Made by a program: the position numbers and the translations under genes | Assembly (NCBI GenBank): GCA_023205875.1 | Contig: CP060759.1 | Span: 411,501-475,500 of the forward strand | Reading direction: 5' to 3' | DNA length: 64,000 bases | Source of the DNA: Chloropicon primus | Lineage: Eukaryota > Chlorophyta > Chloropicophyceae > Chloropicales > Chloropicaceae | Shown here: positions 49,045 to 59,242 of the stretch, piece after piece | How the letters are laid out: each line of letters opens with the position of its first letter | Position numbering within the stretch: position 1 is the first letter of the stretch | Notes under the pieces: model-generated | Told to the model about the DNA's origin: nothing | Database searches by the model: none | The model's input: only the letters and a program-made list of their open reading frames with translations

Positions 49045-50820
49045 ATGAGGATGAGGATGAGGAGCGGGAGGGGAGGGGCGAGGGAGGGGCGAGGGAGGTG
49101 GTTCGCGACGGAGAGAAACTCTGAGACGGTGGCGTGCTCGACACGTGGTGGCCTCGTCTCGTCTCTCGGGCGCGCGACGCCGGACGGAACAGAGGAGAGG
49201 AGGAGGAGGAAGCTTATCCGTAGCCGTGTGGTCGCCCTCGCCGTGACAGAGGGGAGCGAAGAGATGCAGTCGTCGTCTGCTCCGGCGGATGGTAACTTGA
49301 GAGCTGTGGCGACGGGTCTGCTGGGCCTCATCGATGGGGAGCAGGGAGGCGTCGCCGGTGTCGCTGAGGAGGAGGAGGAGGAGGGAGTCAGGGGCTTGTT
49401 CGAGGCGGACGAGGAGGAAGGGGGCAGCAAGAAGAAGCGGAAACTCCCGACGGTGGTCATCGTGGGGCGCCCAAACGTCGGAAAGTCTGCGCTCTTCAAC
49501 AGGCTGTCTGGGAGGCAGGCCGCCCTCGTTGCGGACATCCCGGGTGTGACCCGAGACCGGCTCTACACGGAAGTGACGTCGGAGGACAAGGACTTCGTCC
49601 TCGTGGACACGGGGGGCCTCTTCTCCGAGTCCGACTTCAAGAACGACCTCAACCCCGAAGTGCTTCGGGGCAAGATGACGAAGCAGGTTGGGGCGGCCCT
49701 GGAGGAGGCGCTGGCTCTGGTCTTCGTCGTGGACGGGCAGGAGGGGGTGACGCTGTCGGACATGGAGATCGCAAAGTGGCTCCGGTACAACCACTCGGAC
49801 AAGAGGATTATCTTGAGCGTGAACAAGTGCGAGAGCACCTCCATAGGGGACGCCCTTTCGACGGACTTCTGGAAGCTTGGGTTTGGCGAGCCCCACGCCG
49901 TTTCCGCAATATCGGCGACGGGCATCTTTGAGCTCATGGAGTCCATCCAAGGAGCGATCGAGGAGAACGAGCACAAGAAAAAGGCTTCCAAGACGGCGGC
50001 GAGCGAGGAGAAGGAGTACACGAAGATCGCATTCGTAGGGAGGCCCAACGTGGGCAAGAGCAGCATGGTGAACAACATCTTGAGGTCAAACCGAATGATT
50101 GTCAACGACGCCAGCGGGACGACGACAAACTCGGTGGACTCTTACATCACCATAGGGGAGAGTGACTACTGCTTCATAGACACGGCTGGGCTGAGGAAGC
50201 TGGCGAGCGTGCAGGGGACCAATGACGTGATTGAGAGGCTCTCCGTCAAGCAGTCTCTCCGGTCCATCAGGGAATCTGATGTGACTGTGTTGCTCCTTGA
50301 TGCTGCCATGGGCCCGACGAAGCAAGACTTTCGAATCGCGGAGGAGTGCCAGAAGCACGGCTGCGCGTGCGTGATCGCCATCAACAAGTGGGACATCTTC
50401 CCTGACAACTCCTACGAGGACCAGCTGGAATATAAGGAGTTTCTTTTGGAGAGCATGAGAAACATCTCTTGGGCGAAAGTGGTCTTCACGAGCGCGCTTG
50501 AAAACAGCAGCAGAAAGAAGGTGATACGAGCCGTGGAGAGCTGCCTCTCGGAGTACAACAAGAGGCTCCCCACGGCGCTGCTCAACTCGATCGTCCAGGA
50601 AGCTGTGGCTTGGAACTCCCCCCCTTGCAGCAGCACAAAGGCTGGTAAAATCTATTACTGCACGCAGGCCTCGGTGAGACCCCCGTCGTTCGTGTTCTTC
50701 GTGAACCACCCCGACCTGTTCGACGACCAGTACACCAAGTACATGGAGAACCAGCTGAGGAAGAACGCGGGGTACGAGGGCACGCCGCTCAGAATCTATT
50801 GGAGGGGAAAGGCAAACTAG
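49045..50820 (+). CDS. EngA: EngA/Der double-GTPase, plastid
   Basis: This 591-residue protein has two tandem Era-like GTPase domains. G1 motifs are GRPNVGKSALFN and GRPNVGKSSMVN, G3 are DTGG and DTAG, and G4 are NKCE (as in plants and cyanobacteria) and NKWD; a KH-like domain closes the protein (SVRPPSFVFFVNHPDLF to RIYWRGK). Bacterial Der assembles the 50S subunit; plant plastid EngA (DER) is needed for chloroplast ribosomes. I start at the ATG at 49045, which gives an Arg/Ser-rich transit-like leader (RMRMRSGRGG); the ATG at 49264 would give a shorter N-terminus lacking most of that leader. The gene converges on cpSRP54. Confidence 0.92.
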   Translation: MRMRMRSGRGGAREGRGRWFATERNSETVACSTRGGLVSSLGRATPDGTEERRRRKLIRSRVVALAVTEGSEEMQSSSAPADGNLRAVATGLLGLIDGEQGGVAGVAEEEEEEGVRGLFEADEEEGGSKKKRKLPTVVIVGRPNVGKSALFNRLSGRQAALVADIPGVTRDRLYTEVTSEDKDFVLVDTGGLFSESDFKNDLNPEVLRGKMTKQVGAALEEALALVFVVDGQEGVTLSDMEIAKWLRYNHSDKRIILSVNKCESTSIGDALSTDFWKLGFGEPHAVSAISATGIFELMESIQGAIEENEHKKKASKTAASEEKEYTKIAFVGRPNVGKSSMVNNILRSNRMIVNDASGTTTNSVDSYITIGESDYCFIDTAGLRKLASVQGTNDVIERLSVKQSLRSIRESDVTVLLLDAAMGPTKQDFRIAEECQKHGCACVIAINKWDIFPDNSYEDQLEYKEFLLESMRNISWAKVVFTSALENSSRKKVIRAVESCLSEYNKRLPTALLNSIVQEAVAWNSPPCSSTKAGKIYYCTQASVRPPSFVFFVNHPDLFDDQYTKYMENQLRKNAGYEGTPLRIYWRGKAN

Positions 50821-50902
50821 CACTGGCCTTGGCGACGCGTCTCCTTGCGGCCGCAAAAAAGGGAGAGAAAACAATTATAAACCAAACCGTTTACCGTTTT
50901 TA

Positions 50903-52525
50903 CTACTTGCTACCAAAACCCCTCGCAGGTGCAGATTTCTTGACACGCTTCCTAAGCACTTTTCCCTTGGATACCTTGCGCCCAACTGCGCCCTGAAGCT
51001 GCTGCGAGGGCAGGCCTTTGATGTTCTGGATCCCGTCCTCCCCGATAAGGCCCGCAAGATCCTCCTTGGCCGACATGATCTGGGAGAGGTTCTGCATTTG
51101 CTTCCTCACCCCCATGAACTGGTTTATCATGGATTGCACCGTGTCGATGTCGTTGTTCGACGCCTCAGCGATTCTCTTCTGTATCTCCGGCGACACCGCG
51201 ACCATATCCGGGTCTTCCCTCTCCTCTTCCGTCATCACTTCCACCATCTCCTTGATCTTGGTCATGCTCCTCTCGGCCTCCATCATCTGCCGGTCGGACA
51301 CCTTGTTCAAGCCCGGGATCATCCGCATGGTTTGACCGAGCGCTCCCATTCTGTTCATCATGTTCATCTGCTCCAAGAAATCGTTAAAGTCGAACTTGGC
51401 GCTCATGATCCTGTTCTGCAGCCTCTCGACCTCCTCCTCCTTGAAGGCATCCTCGGCCTTCTCCACCAAGGTGAGAACGTCTCCCATCCCGAGAATTCTC
51501 GACGCCATGCGGTCTGGATAAAATGGCTCGATGTCCCCCATCTTCTCGCCGTTGGACACGAACTTGATTGGCTTGCCAGTCACGGCCTTCATGGACAAGG
51601 CCGCCCCTCCTCTGCTGTCTCCGTCCGCCTTGGACAGGATCGCGCCAGTCAACCCTATCTCGTCGTCAAACGTCTTGACCAAGTTCGCGCTCTCCTGGCC
51701 GGTCATCGCGTCCACGACCAGTATGGCGTCCGTCGGGTCCACCTCGTCCTTGATGTTCTGCAGCTCCGCCATCATGTCAGAATCGATCTGGAGCCTCCCC
51801 GCGGTGTCCACGATCACGCTCGTGTGCCCGCCCTCCTTGGCGTACTCCACCCCTCTCTTGACGACGTCCACTGGGTTGTCGGACCCCTCGACCGCGAAGA
51901 CGGGAACCTCGATCCTCGCGCCGAGCTTCTTGAGCTGCTCCACGGCGGCCGGCCTGTACGTGTCCGCAGCGACCAGGCAAACCGACTTTCCTTCCTCCTT
52001 CAACAAGTTTGCGAGCTTCCCGCAAGTGGTCGTTTTGCCCACACCCTGGAGCCCCAGCATGAGGATGACTTGCCTCTCCCCCTCCTCCCCCGCCAGCTTC
52101 TCGTTCTCGTTCCCCATCAGGCTCACCAGCTCGTCCCTCACCACCTTCACCAGCTGCTGGTCAGGCTCCAAACCTCTCAAGACCCCTGCACCCGTGGCCT
52201 TCTTCTCCACGTTCTTGATGAACGACCGCGTCACGGTCAGCGAGACGTCCGCCTCCAGCAGAGCGCGACGTATGTCCTTCAGCGGCTCCTTCAGGTTCGA
52301 CGGCGTCAGCTCGTCCACCCCCTTCACCTTCCTCCAGGTATCGTCCAACCTCCTGGTCAGTTGGCCGAAACCCGCCCAAGCGATGTGGTTTCCCCTCCTC
52401 GCCCTTTCTCTGCCGGGTCTCAAAGAGTGAGGACCGCGTCGTGGAAACGCAATGGCCGTCCTCGCGACTGCCCTTCGGGTCAACGCCGCCCGCCGGTGCC
52501 CTCCCACCTTCCCCTGCGCCCTCAT
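50903..52525 (-). CDS. cpSRP54: Chloroplast signal recognition particle 54 kDa protein
   Basis: This 540-residue protein has the N domain, the G domain (GLQGVGKTTTCGKLA, VDTAGRLQ, SKADGDSRGGAAL) and a Met-rich M domain (FLEQMNMMNRMGALGQTMRMIPG). It is closest to bacterial Ffh and plant cpSRP54. The N-terminal 60 residues are Arg/Ala-rich, a plastid transit peptide. The C-terminus ends in a basic tail, VLRKRVKKSAPARGFGSK, where plant cpSRP54 has the RRKR stretch that binds cpSRP43. cpSRP54 acts with FtsY in thylakoid insertion of light-harvesting proteins and of plastid-made proteins. The start is the ATG at 52523-52525. Confidence 0.93.
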   Translation of the reverse strand: MRAQGKVGGHRRAALTRRAVARTAIAFPRRGPHSLRPGRERARRGNHIAWAGFGQLTRRLDDTWRKVKGVDELTPSNLKEPLKDIRRALLEADVSLTVTRSFIKNVEKKATGAGVLRGLEPDQQLVKVVRDELVSLMGNENEKLAGEEGERQVILMLGLQGVGKTTTCGKLANLLKEEGKSVCLVAADTYRPAAVEQLKKLGARIEVPVFAVEGSDNPVDVVKRGVEYAKEGGHTSVIVDTAGRLQIDSDMMAELQNIKDEVDPTDAILVVDAMTGQESANLVKTFDDEIGLTGAILSKADGDSRGGAALSMKAVTGKPIKFVSNGEKMGDIEPFYPDRMASRILGMGDVLTLVEKAEDAFKEEEVERLQNRIMSAKFDFNDFLEQMNMMNRMGALGQTMRMIPGLNKVSDRQMMEAERSMTKIKEMVEVMTEEEREDPDMVAVSPEIQKRIAEASNNDIDTVQSMINQFMGVRKQMQNLSQIMSAKEDLAGLIGEDGIQNIKGLPSQQLQGAVGRKVSKGKVLRKRVKKSAPARGFGSK

Positions 52526-52811
52526 GTCTCTCGTCCTCTCGTCCTCTCTCTCTCTCTCCTGGAGCCTTATCCAGTTTGCTGCAGATCTTTGTCTTTGTCT
52601 TTTCCAGGAGAGAGAGAAAGAGGGAGAGAGAGAGAGGGAATGGGAATGGAATGGAGGGAGAGAGAGAGGGATCAGGAGGGGGAGCACTGTCTTGCATTCT
52701 CTGCCTTTGTCTCTCTTTCTGTCCGATCAAGGGATCCCTTGGACCGGCAAGTTTGCTGAAGGAAGGAAGGAGAAGGGGGGCTAGAGCCTCTCCGCAGTTT
52801 ATGTTTATTTG

Positions 52812-53748
52812 TTATGACTCGCCCAGCTTTCGGCATATGGCGATTCCGTCGCCGACGGGAAGGACGGTCAGCTCGATCCTGTCGTCCTCGCGCAGGTACT
52901 GGTTGAGCTCCCGGATCGCTATCGTGTTCTTATCGTTTCTCTCCGAGTCCACCACCCTCCCGTACCACAGGACGTTGTCCACCACCACCAGACCCCCTGG
53001 CCGGACGAGCTTGAGGCACTGCTCGTAGTAAGTCTTCTGCGCCCTCTTGTTGGCGTCGATGAAGGCGAAATCAAAGTCGCTCCTGCCTTGGTCCACGAGC
53101 CTTTGCACCTCCACAGCCGCATCTCCTTCGATCGCCTTGACCTTGTGGGCCACCCCAGCCTTCTCGCAGAATCCCTTCGCGACCTTGAGGATCTCTGGGT
53201 CCCTCTCGAACGCGTACAGGACGCCGTCCTCCGGCAGGGCTTGGGCTATCCCCACCGTACTGTACCCCGTGAACACCCCAATCTCAATGGCCCTGCCAAA
53301 GCAAACAGGAGAGGAGAGGAGAGGAGGATGGGGATCAGAACGCTTTGCTATTGCAATGCCGCGAACAAACGCTTGCTTACCTCTGTGCCCTTAACATCTT
53401 CAGCAAAAGCGCGAAGAGCCTCACCTGCTCAGGGGAGGACTTCATGTGCCCGGCCGGGAGTCCGGTCGTGTAGTCGCTTATCTCCCCCAGGATGGGCGAC
53501 TCGTCGTTCAGGTTGACCATGTAAGAGTAAAGGTCACTTGTCATCTCGGTGAACTTGTCGTTCCCGCTCCTCACCACCGAAGACAGCGGACGACGACGAC
53601 GTTGGTGTTGGTCCAGAACGCCGCGGCGACACCTGGCGCAGACCCGACGACGGAAAAGCGGAACACGACCCCTCCCCGCCATCCCCGCCATCTTCTCCAC
53701 CCTCATCGTCATCATCGTCATCTTCGTCCTCGTCATGGTCATCGTCAT
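52812..53748 (-). CDS. Class I O-methyltransferase, caffeoyl-CoA OMT family
   Basis: Exons 53748-53381 and 53292-52812 give 282 residues. The join reads MLRAQR-AIEIGVFTGYSTVGIA, completing the SAM-binding motif I. Other family marks are YAFERDPE, AIEGDA, FDFAFIDANKR and PGGLVVVDNVLWYGRV. The Asp residues that hold the metal are present. The family methylates catechols and caffeoyl-CoA-like substrates in the cytosol; the true substrate is unknown. The N-terminal 65 residues are Met/Arg-rich (RRRVCARCRRG) and look like an organellar targeting sequence. Several in-frame ATGs lie between 53748 and 53680, so the start is uncertain. Confidence 0.85.
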
Positions 53749-54564
53749 TCCCTTTCAGCAACGGCAACGAGGACGAGGACGAGGACAAGTCAGCCAACAA
53801 CACACGAACACGATGCCTTTCCTCTCGGTGAAGTTGAAGGTGGGATGGAGTGACGATGAACGATGATGACGACGAAGGGAAGCGGAGGGCTTCCTGTGTC
53901 CTGGTGTGTCCGAGTGCCGAGCCGAAGATGGATCTCCACCTTGGCACCTGCACCTTGGCACCTGCACCTTGGTAATGTGCCACTTCGGTGACACGGAGTT
54001 GGAGTTGAGTTAGAGTTGGTGAGTGGTGTCTTTGGCTTTGGCTTTGTCTTTGGCTATGGTCTTGTCCTTTCCTCTAGCGTTTGTATAGAGCAAAAAAATA
54101 GAATCGACGACAAGACCACTTCACTTGTCTCTTGTCTCTTCATCCTATCCTAGGCTTGGTTCCCTGTCTCGATTGATCTGGAGGGGGATTACTTTATATA
54201 CTTTCCTGGTAAGTAACCTCCAGCGGAGGGCAGCAAGCTTGCTCGAAGGGTTGAGCTTCGTCACTCTCTGCGGAGTCCAAGCCTGCCACTCTCTCAAGCT
54301 GGGCGCCGCCCATGCAGGTGGACAGGAGGACCAGCACCTGACGAGGAGGAGGACCACTGAGAGGGGCGTGACGTTGCGGAGAGCAAGGGGACGGAGCGGA
54401 GCGGAAGCCTTGGCCTTGGATTGACTCGGGAGGCATCTTGCTCATCGGGTTGGTTGCAAAGCCACGGGGGCTTTGGGCTTTGGGCTTGGAAGAAAGCTTT
54501 GTCGACACGGGAGGAGGGGGGGGGTTGGTTTGGTTTTGGACATTGTCCCTTGGAAAGCGTGGTC
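53749..54564. other. Divergent region between OMT and an MGC-protein gene
   Basis: This 816-nt stretch shows a 14-bp tandem repeat (CTTGGCACCTGCAC, 53940-53971) and TTTGGC repeats near 54030-54055. Short frames here have no family match. It is among the longest gaps in the window. I see no tRNA or other RNA gene. Confidence 0.5.
53940..53971. repeat. 14-bp tandem repeat CTTGGCACCTGCAC
   Basis: Two and a third perfect copies in the OMT upstream region. Confidence 0.75.
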
Positions 54565-55295
54565 ATGGGATGCTTCAAGAGGAAGAAGAGTAAGTCGACA
54601 CCCACAATCTCTTTGACGTTTCGTGGACCCATCTTGCTGACTGTGCGTGTTGACTCGAAACGGCAACGGCAGGGCCTCTGTACACCAGGGACGACTTGGA
54701 CAGGGCGGTGAGTCAGATTGACACGAGCACGACGATCATCGTGAAGCTTGACCCTTCGAGGAACGAGACGTTCGCGCAGTACCTGGAGGCCCTCGAGGAG
54801 GAGGAGGAGGAGGAGGAGGAGAGGAGGAGGAGCGTCTGTGAGGAGAGGAGAGGGTCCAAGGACATCGAGGCAACCCTTGCGGAGTCCAGCCAGAGCGGGG
54901 CTCTGAATCATGAAGCTCTGTACGACAAGATTCAGAGTGACAAGATATCAGAGCTTTCGCAGAAGAAGAGAAGGTTGTCGACGGAGAGCAACTTCTCCGT
55001 CGAGTCTTTCCCGGACGACGAGGAGACGACGAAGAAGAAAACGACCAAGAGGAAGACTGTTGTGCGCTTCCTGTCCTTCCTCGATATGAGGAGCTCCACG
55101 ATGCGGGCGTCGATGGCATCGTGGCGGAGCTCGATCGCGAGTAGAAGGAAAAGCGACTCCAACCTGTTTTCAGGAAGCTTCATCGACAGGGGGGGGCACG
55201 GGCAAAGGTCAATACGAAAGCCTATGCGAGAGAGCCTGAAGATCTTCAAGTTCTGGAAGGCGAAGAAGAATCAGAAGGTGTCGCCGGAAACGTGA
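54565..55295 (+). CDS. Hypothetical membrane-anchored protein (Met-Gly-Cys start)
   Basis: Exons 54565-54589 (25 nt) and 54673-55295 give 215 residues. Exon 1 encodes MGCFKRKK and the first base of the next codon; the donor is GTAAGT. Gly2-Cys3 with a following Lys/Arg cluster is the classical signal for N-myristoylation plus palmitoylation. Then come YTRDDLDRAVSQ, a Glu-rich run (about residues 50-65) and a Ser/Lys/Arg-rich half with many possible phosphosites (SRRKSDSN, RKPMRESLKIFKFWKAKK). No family is recognised. The next gene also encodes an MGC protein with the same architecture. Confidence 0.72.
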
Positions 55296-55886
55296 TTGTG
55301 CTGCGGATCGTCTGCGCACGCAAGGCAGGAAAACTAGCCTAGCGCTTCCATTCCTTTGGGTTGGGAGAGGAAGCACCGCCGCGGACACTGTGCCCGGGCA
55401 ACAACGATAACGTGAGTGAGTGAGAGAGAGACAGAGTGTGAGAGAGAGAGACAGAGTTCAAATTGGGCGAGGACCCTCTTGACCACCACCCAGTGGCGCC
55501 TGTGATCCAGCTGGCTCAGCGCGGCATGAGGCTTGACCCCCACCGCCAGGAGCCCCGGCTTGATATCAAGATCCGTCGTTACTGTTACTACTGTATGATA
55601 ATCTTATTAATCTTATGATATAGTACAATGATGATGAAAAGAACTTCACCAACCTTGGAAAAGAGGACCGTGACTGGCAGGGGAACCTTCATTCCCCTCA
55701 TCATCGCAGTCAAAGGAAGACCACTCCTCGACCTCGTTGTCCCTTCTCCTCTCTCCCGATGTCCGCGAGCATCTCCGCATGATGATGATTCAAAACGAAA
55801 AACGATGGTTCGCCTTGCTTGAGGGAGGCATCATCATCACAAAAGAGAGGAACCAAGAGGAGGAAAGATTGACCCTTTGCGGCGCG
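55296..55886. other. Intergenic between two MGC-protein genes
   Basis: Holds GA/GT-rich tracts near 55410-55460. A minus-strand open stretch (55334-55560) reads VGVKPHAALSQLDHRRHWVVVKRVLAQFE, looks coding-like in composition, but I see no start or splice context. Otherwise nothing is recognised. Confidence 0.4.
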
Positions 55887-57851
55887 ATGGGTTGTGCCCA
55901 GTCCTCGCCTTCCCCTCCAGGTATGTCTCTCCGCAAGTGCCACCTTTCCCTTCCCTCTCTCTTCCTTTGATTCCTTCTCAAGACCCCTTTACCAGAGGTT
56001 GTCCAACGAGGGAGTGAAGCCACTGCTTGCCTTGTGTTGGGATGCGTGCCTTGCGTTGGTCAAGGAGAGGACTGACGGGTTTCTTTGTCTGCGTTCTTGG
56101 CATCGATTGTCGCTGTGTTGTCCCTTGCAGCAGAGGCTGCCGCTCGGAAAGGCGCAGGTGGTGAACCTGCTGCGAAAGGGAGTGACCAAACAAGGGACAC
56201 TGCCGTGAGGACGGTAACTGAAACGGCAGGGAAAGAGACCGAAGTGGAGGCCCTGAAGTTCGAGCCTGCCGTGGTGGAGGCATCCGATGGGCTCGATGAC
56301 CAGCTGGAGAGCGAGATGCACAGGCTGGTGCACGCCAAGGAGGAGGGACCTCCTGCGAAGCCTCAGAGGCACGGCGAGAGCAGTGCTCGAGAGCAGGAAA
56401 GGCAGGCTGGCCCTAAAGGGTCGTCCACCCAGCTGAGGGAGAGGACGAACATCATTCAGAACGATGAGATGAATGGAGAGGGTGGCAGGCAACCCAAGTA
56501 TGCGACCTTCTCGGACGACAAGGAGAACATATCTCAGGGGAGAGAACCAAGCGCTGTCGCGAGGCGCTCAAGCATCTTGCAGCTCATCGAAGACACGAGG
56601 TTCGAGGATGACTCTGACTTCGATGAGGACAATTCTGACGCCGAGTTTGACGACGAGGGCAATCGGGGTCGGTCGAACTTTGGGAATGGGGACGTGGTGC
56701 CTGTCGTGAGCAACTACAACGGGAGAAACGGGAACTTTGGCATGAATAAGCTGAACGCTCTGGACCAGGACTACCAGACGCCTGCTATGGATTCATTGTA
56801 CAAGATGAAGGACAGCCAGGACAGCCTTGCGCAGGGAAGCATGGAAGACCCCGGGCAGCTCGAGGAAGAGGAAGAGTTTGATCTGACGGGTGACCACCTC
56901 GAGCTCACGGACGCGGACGATCCTTTCTTGCGAGACAGTGGGAACGGAATCTCTATTCCTGAGCCGCCCGATGACACCACGGGCCGTGTTTCGAACTTGA
57001 ACATCACTATGGACACTGTGGAGTCCCAGAACGAGACGAACGAGGGGGTTTACGCTTTGGAGACGGGATCCTCCATGATGATGGAGGGGGCGTACACGTC
57101 GTCGGGGGAGCAGGAGGGCCACACCATAGGGACTATGGAAATGGGTGACACGCTTGGGGGCGGATACGGAAGCAGCTTCCAGGACAGGCACAACCTCAAC
57201 GACGATTCCATGGTGAGTCACCAGGATGAGGACGATGAGGACGATGAAAACGACGTGGAGGTTCAGATGGACGGGACATTTGATACGATGGGGACAAGAC
57301 GGACGGAGGACGAGGACGAAGGAGACGACGATGATGAAGAAGGCGAAGATGACGACGAAGACGACGAAGATGCCTTTGACCAGTTTGATGTGCACAACAA
57401 CAACCTTCGCAGGGGAGGGCCCGGGGAGAGCCAAGGCCCCGTTCCCATCGACACGTATGACCTCACCGAAGAGGACAAGGTTTGGAGGAGCCTCACAAAC
57501 CAGTACGCGTCGATCAACAGCGACGTTACCGTGTCGACCAATGATATTTCGGACTCCCACCACACCTTGATCTCCCAGGACGCCACCACGCTGGAGACGC
57601 ACCACACGCTCTCCCAGGACAGCGGGCCCCAAACGCTTGACAGCTTCCACGACCAGAGCAACCTGTCTCGCAAGGTGGGTGGGTGGGAAGGCGACTTCGC
57701 GATGACGGGCACGCTTATGATGGGCAACGAGAACTTGGACACCTTGCCCGAGACGGCAGAGTACAAGGAGGCTTCCCTGGACCCAAGCCTTGGCATGGAG
57801 GCCGCAGTGAACGCAGGAGACCTTGTGCTGGAGGACGAATTCGACATCTGA
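55887..57851 (+). CDS. Hypothetical acidic protein (Met-Gly-Cys start)
   Basis: Exons 55887-55920 (34 nt) and 56131-57851 give 584 residues. Exon 1 encodes MGCAQSSPSPP with a GTATGT donor; the acceptor is CTTGCAG. As in the previous gene, Gly2-Cys3 suggests myristoyl plus palmitoyl anchoring. The rest is low-complexity and very acidic, rich in Ser, Asp, Glu and Asn, with short patterned stretches (LQLIEDTRFEDDSDFDED; EDDDEDDEDAFDQFD; HHTLISQ and HHTLSQ). It is likely disordered. Start with ATG at 55887; the frame from 56085 is intronic at its 5' end. No homologue is recognised. Confidence 0.75.
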
Positions 57852-57931
57852 AGGCGAACATGTTTTCTAATGACACAAAATAATACAAAAAGTCTTTCCT
57901 TTTTTCTTTTCCTTTGGGTCGCACAATGCGA

Positions 57932-58567
57932 TCACATACCGAGCTGAGAAATGAAGTCGTTGTAGCTGCTTTCGAGGTCGAACAGCAGCTGCCTCACTTC
58001 TTCCTCGGTCAGCCTTTGCGACGCTGGCATGCTATGCAAGAGGGAAAGCCAGTGCTTCAGCTTGACCTTCCCACTGAACTCCGGCGGAAGCTTGGACACT
58101 TTATGCAGTGACTGCATGATATCGCTCAGCAGGGGGTACACCTCATCTGTCGCAGTCATATCCAGCTTGAGGGCATCCATGGCCCCGATGTAGTACTGCA
58201 CCGTCGAGGCCACGTTCACCTCACTGGACCCCGAGCCCGAGCTCGTTCCCGAGCTAACCTTCCCGTGCTCAATCGTCGCGGGCATCCCGGAGGACACCAG
58301 CCTGTTTAGGGCGGCGGGGCACTCCATGTTGTGCTCCCGCGCAAACTGAGCGACGTCCGGCACCTGCCCCTTCAGCGTCGTGCACAACGTCCTGAATTGG
58401 GCCAACAGCTTGGTGCAGGAAGACTCGTAGTCCTTGGCGCTGATCGCGTCCCTCACGTAAGCCCTCTCCAGCTTCTCCGTCGTCTTCAGTATCGCGAACA
58501 GGTCCGCACTGTAGTCGATCATCTCCCTCTCCCTCTTGCTCGTGTAAAGCTTCACCTCCGGCGCCAT
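57932..58567 (-). CDS. VPS28: ESCRT-I subunit VPS28
   Basis: This 211-residue protein has a VPS28 N-terminal half (YTSKREREMIDYSADLFAILKTTEKLERAYVRD, then YESSCTKLLAQFRTL) and the four-helix C-terminal domain (ALKLDMTATDEVYPLLSDIMQSLHKVSKLPPEF). Length and order match the family. VPS28 joins VPS23 and VPS37 in ESCRT-I and its C-terminal domain recruits ESCRT-II. The start is the ATG at 58565-58567; the open frame further upstream is a GA repeat and a basic stretch. It converges on the acidic MGC gene with 80 nt between stops. Confidence 0.93.
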   Translation of the reverse strand: MAPEVKLYTSKREREMIDYSADLFAILKTTEKLERAYVRDAISAKDYESSCTKLLAQFRTLCTTLKGQVPDVAQFAREHNMECPAALNRLVSSGMPATIEHGKVSSGTSSGSGSSEVNVASTVQYYIGAMDALKLDMTATDEVYPLLSDIMQSLHKVSKLPPEFSGKVKLKHWLSLLHSMPASQRLTEEEVRQLLFDLESSYNDFISQLGM

Positions 58568-58572
58568 CCTCT

Positions 58573-58578
<6 letters not shown>

Positions 58579-58609
<31 letters not shown>
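58579..58609. repeat. CT/GA microsatellite in VPS28 leader
   Basis: About 15 CT units 12 nt upstream of the VPS28 ATG. Confidence 0.9.
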
Positions 58610-58611
<2 letters not shown>

Positions 58612-58929
58612 AGGCGCGCCGATGACTCGTCACGGCGTTGTTCCTCGCGAGCGACCGGTCAAACGAAAGACCGCGACCTCCTCCTTCCCCTGCGCCGTCC
58701 CCGTCGCCTCCCTCCTCCTCCCTTCGCCCCTCTTCCTCCGCCAAGCGCGTCCGATCGATCGTGGCGCCCTCCTCGTGCCTTCTGGCGCGCCTGATCAATC
58801 ATAGGGTTGGGGGAGACGAAGCGCGCGAGGCTCGATCGATCGACAGGCGAGAGCGAGAGGAGGGCGAGGCGATCAGGTTGTGAGGAGGGAGAGGAAAGGG
58901 AGCAGAGGTAACGATAGTGTGTCTCGAGA

Positions 58930-58962
58930 TCTTTCCATTGTGCCCTCCATTGCCCAATTTGG
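58930..58962 (+). promoter_or_regulatory. Composite upstream element, 33 bp, hydrolase copy 1
   Basis: Box A TCTTTCC starts at 58930, box B ATTTGG ends at 58962, with CATTGCCC between. A second copy lies 182 nt downstream. Confidence 0.5.
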
Positions 58963-59111
58963 CCACCGATTGACGGCAGGACAGGGGGGAGACGCTTGGC
59001 CGGGAAAGGCCGAACGAAGGGGGAGAGGAGCGCTCGCTTTGAGGAGGAGGAGGGTCGCAGGACGAGAAAGAGGGAGAGGCGGCGCTACGAAGGTGGTAGC
59101 TTGCCTTGCGA

Positions 59112-59144
59112 TCTTTCGACTGGTACCTTGCTTGCCCAGTTTGG
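59112..59144 (+). promoter_or_regulatory. Composite upstream element, 33 bp, hydrolase copy 2
   Basis: Box A TCTTTCG starts at 59112, box B GTTTGG ends at 59144, with CTTGCCC between, 98 nt before the hydrolase ATG. Confidence 0.5.
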
Positions 59145-59242
59145 ATACTTTTTCGGGTCACGGCACGCGCGTTGGGTTTTGTTCTTCGTCGACGGTTACT
59201 TTGTGTCTCGAGGCAGGACGGAAGGGGAAGGGAAAGGGCGAG

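Larger units (their letters stand above)
58568..59242. other. Divergent promoter between VPS28 and alpha/beta hydrolase
   Basis: Contains the GA/CT tract in the VPS28 leader (58579-58609), a minus-strand box A (TCAAACGAAAGA, 58659-58670) upstream of VPS28 and two composite elements for the hydrolase. No gene is supported. Confidence 0.55.

Noticed and set aside
49600-49840. NKCE instead of NKxD in the first GTPase domain of EngA as a defect
   Set aside because: Plastid and cyanobacterial Der proteins commonly have NKCES here, so it is normal for the group.
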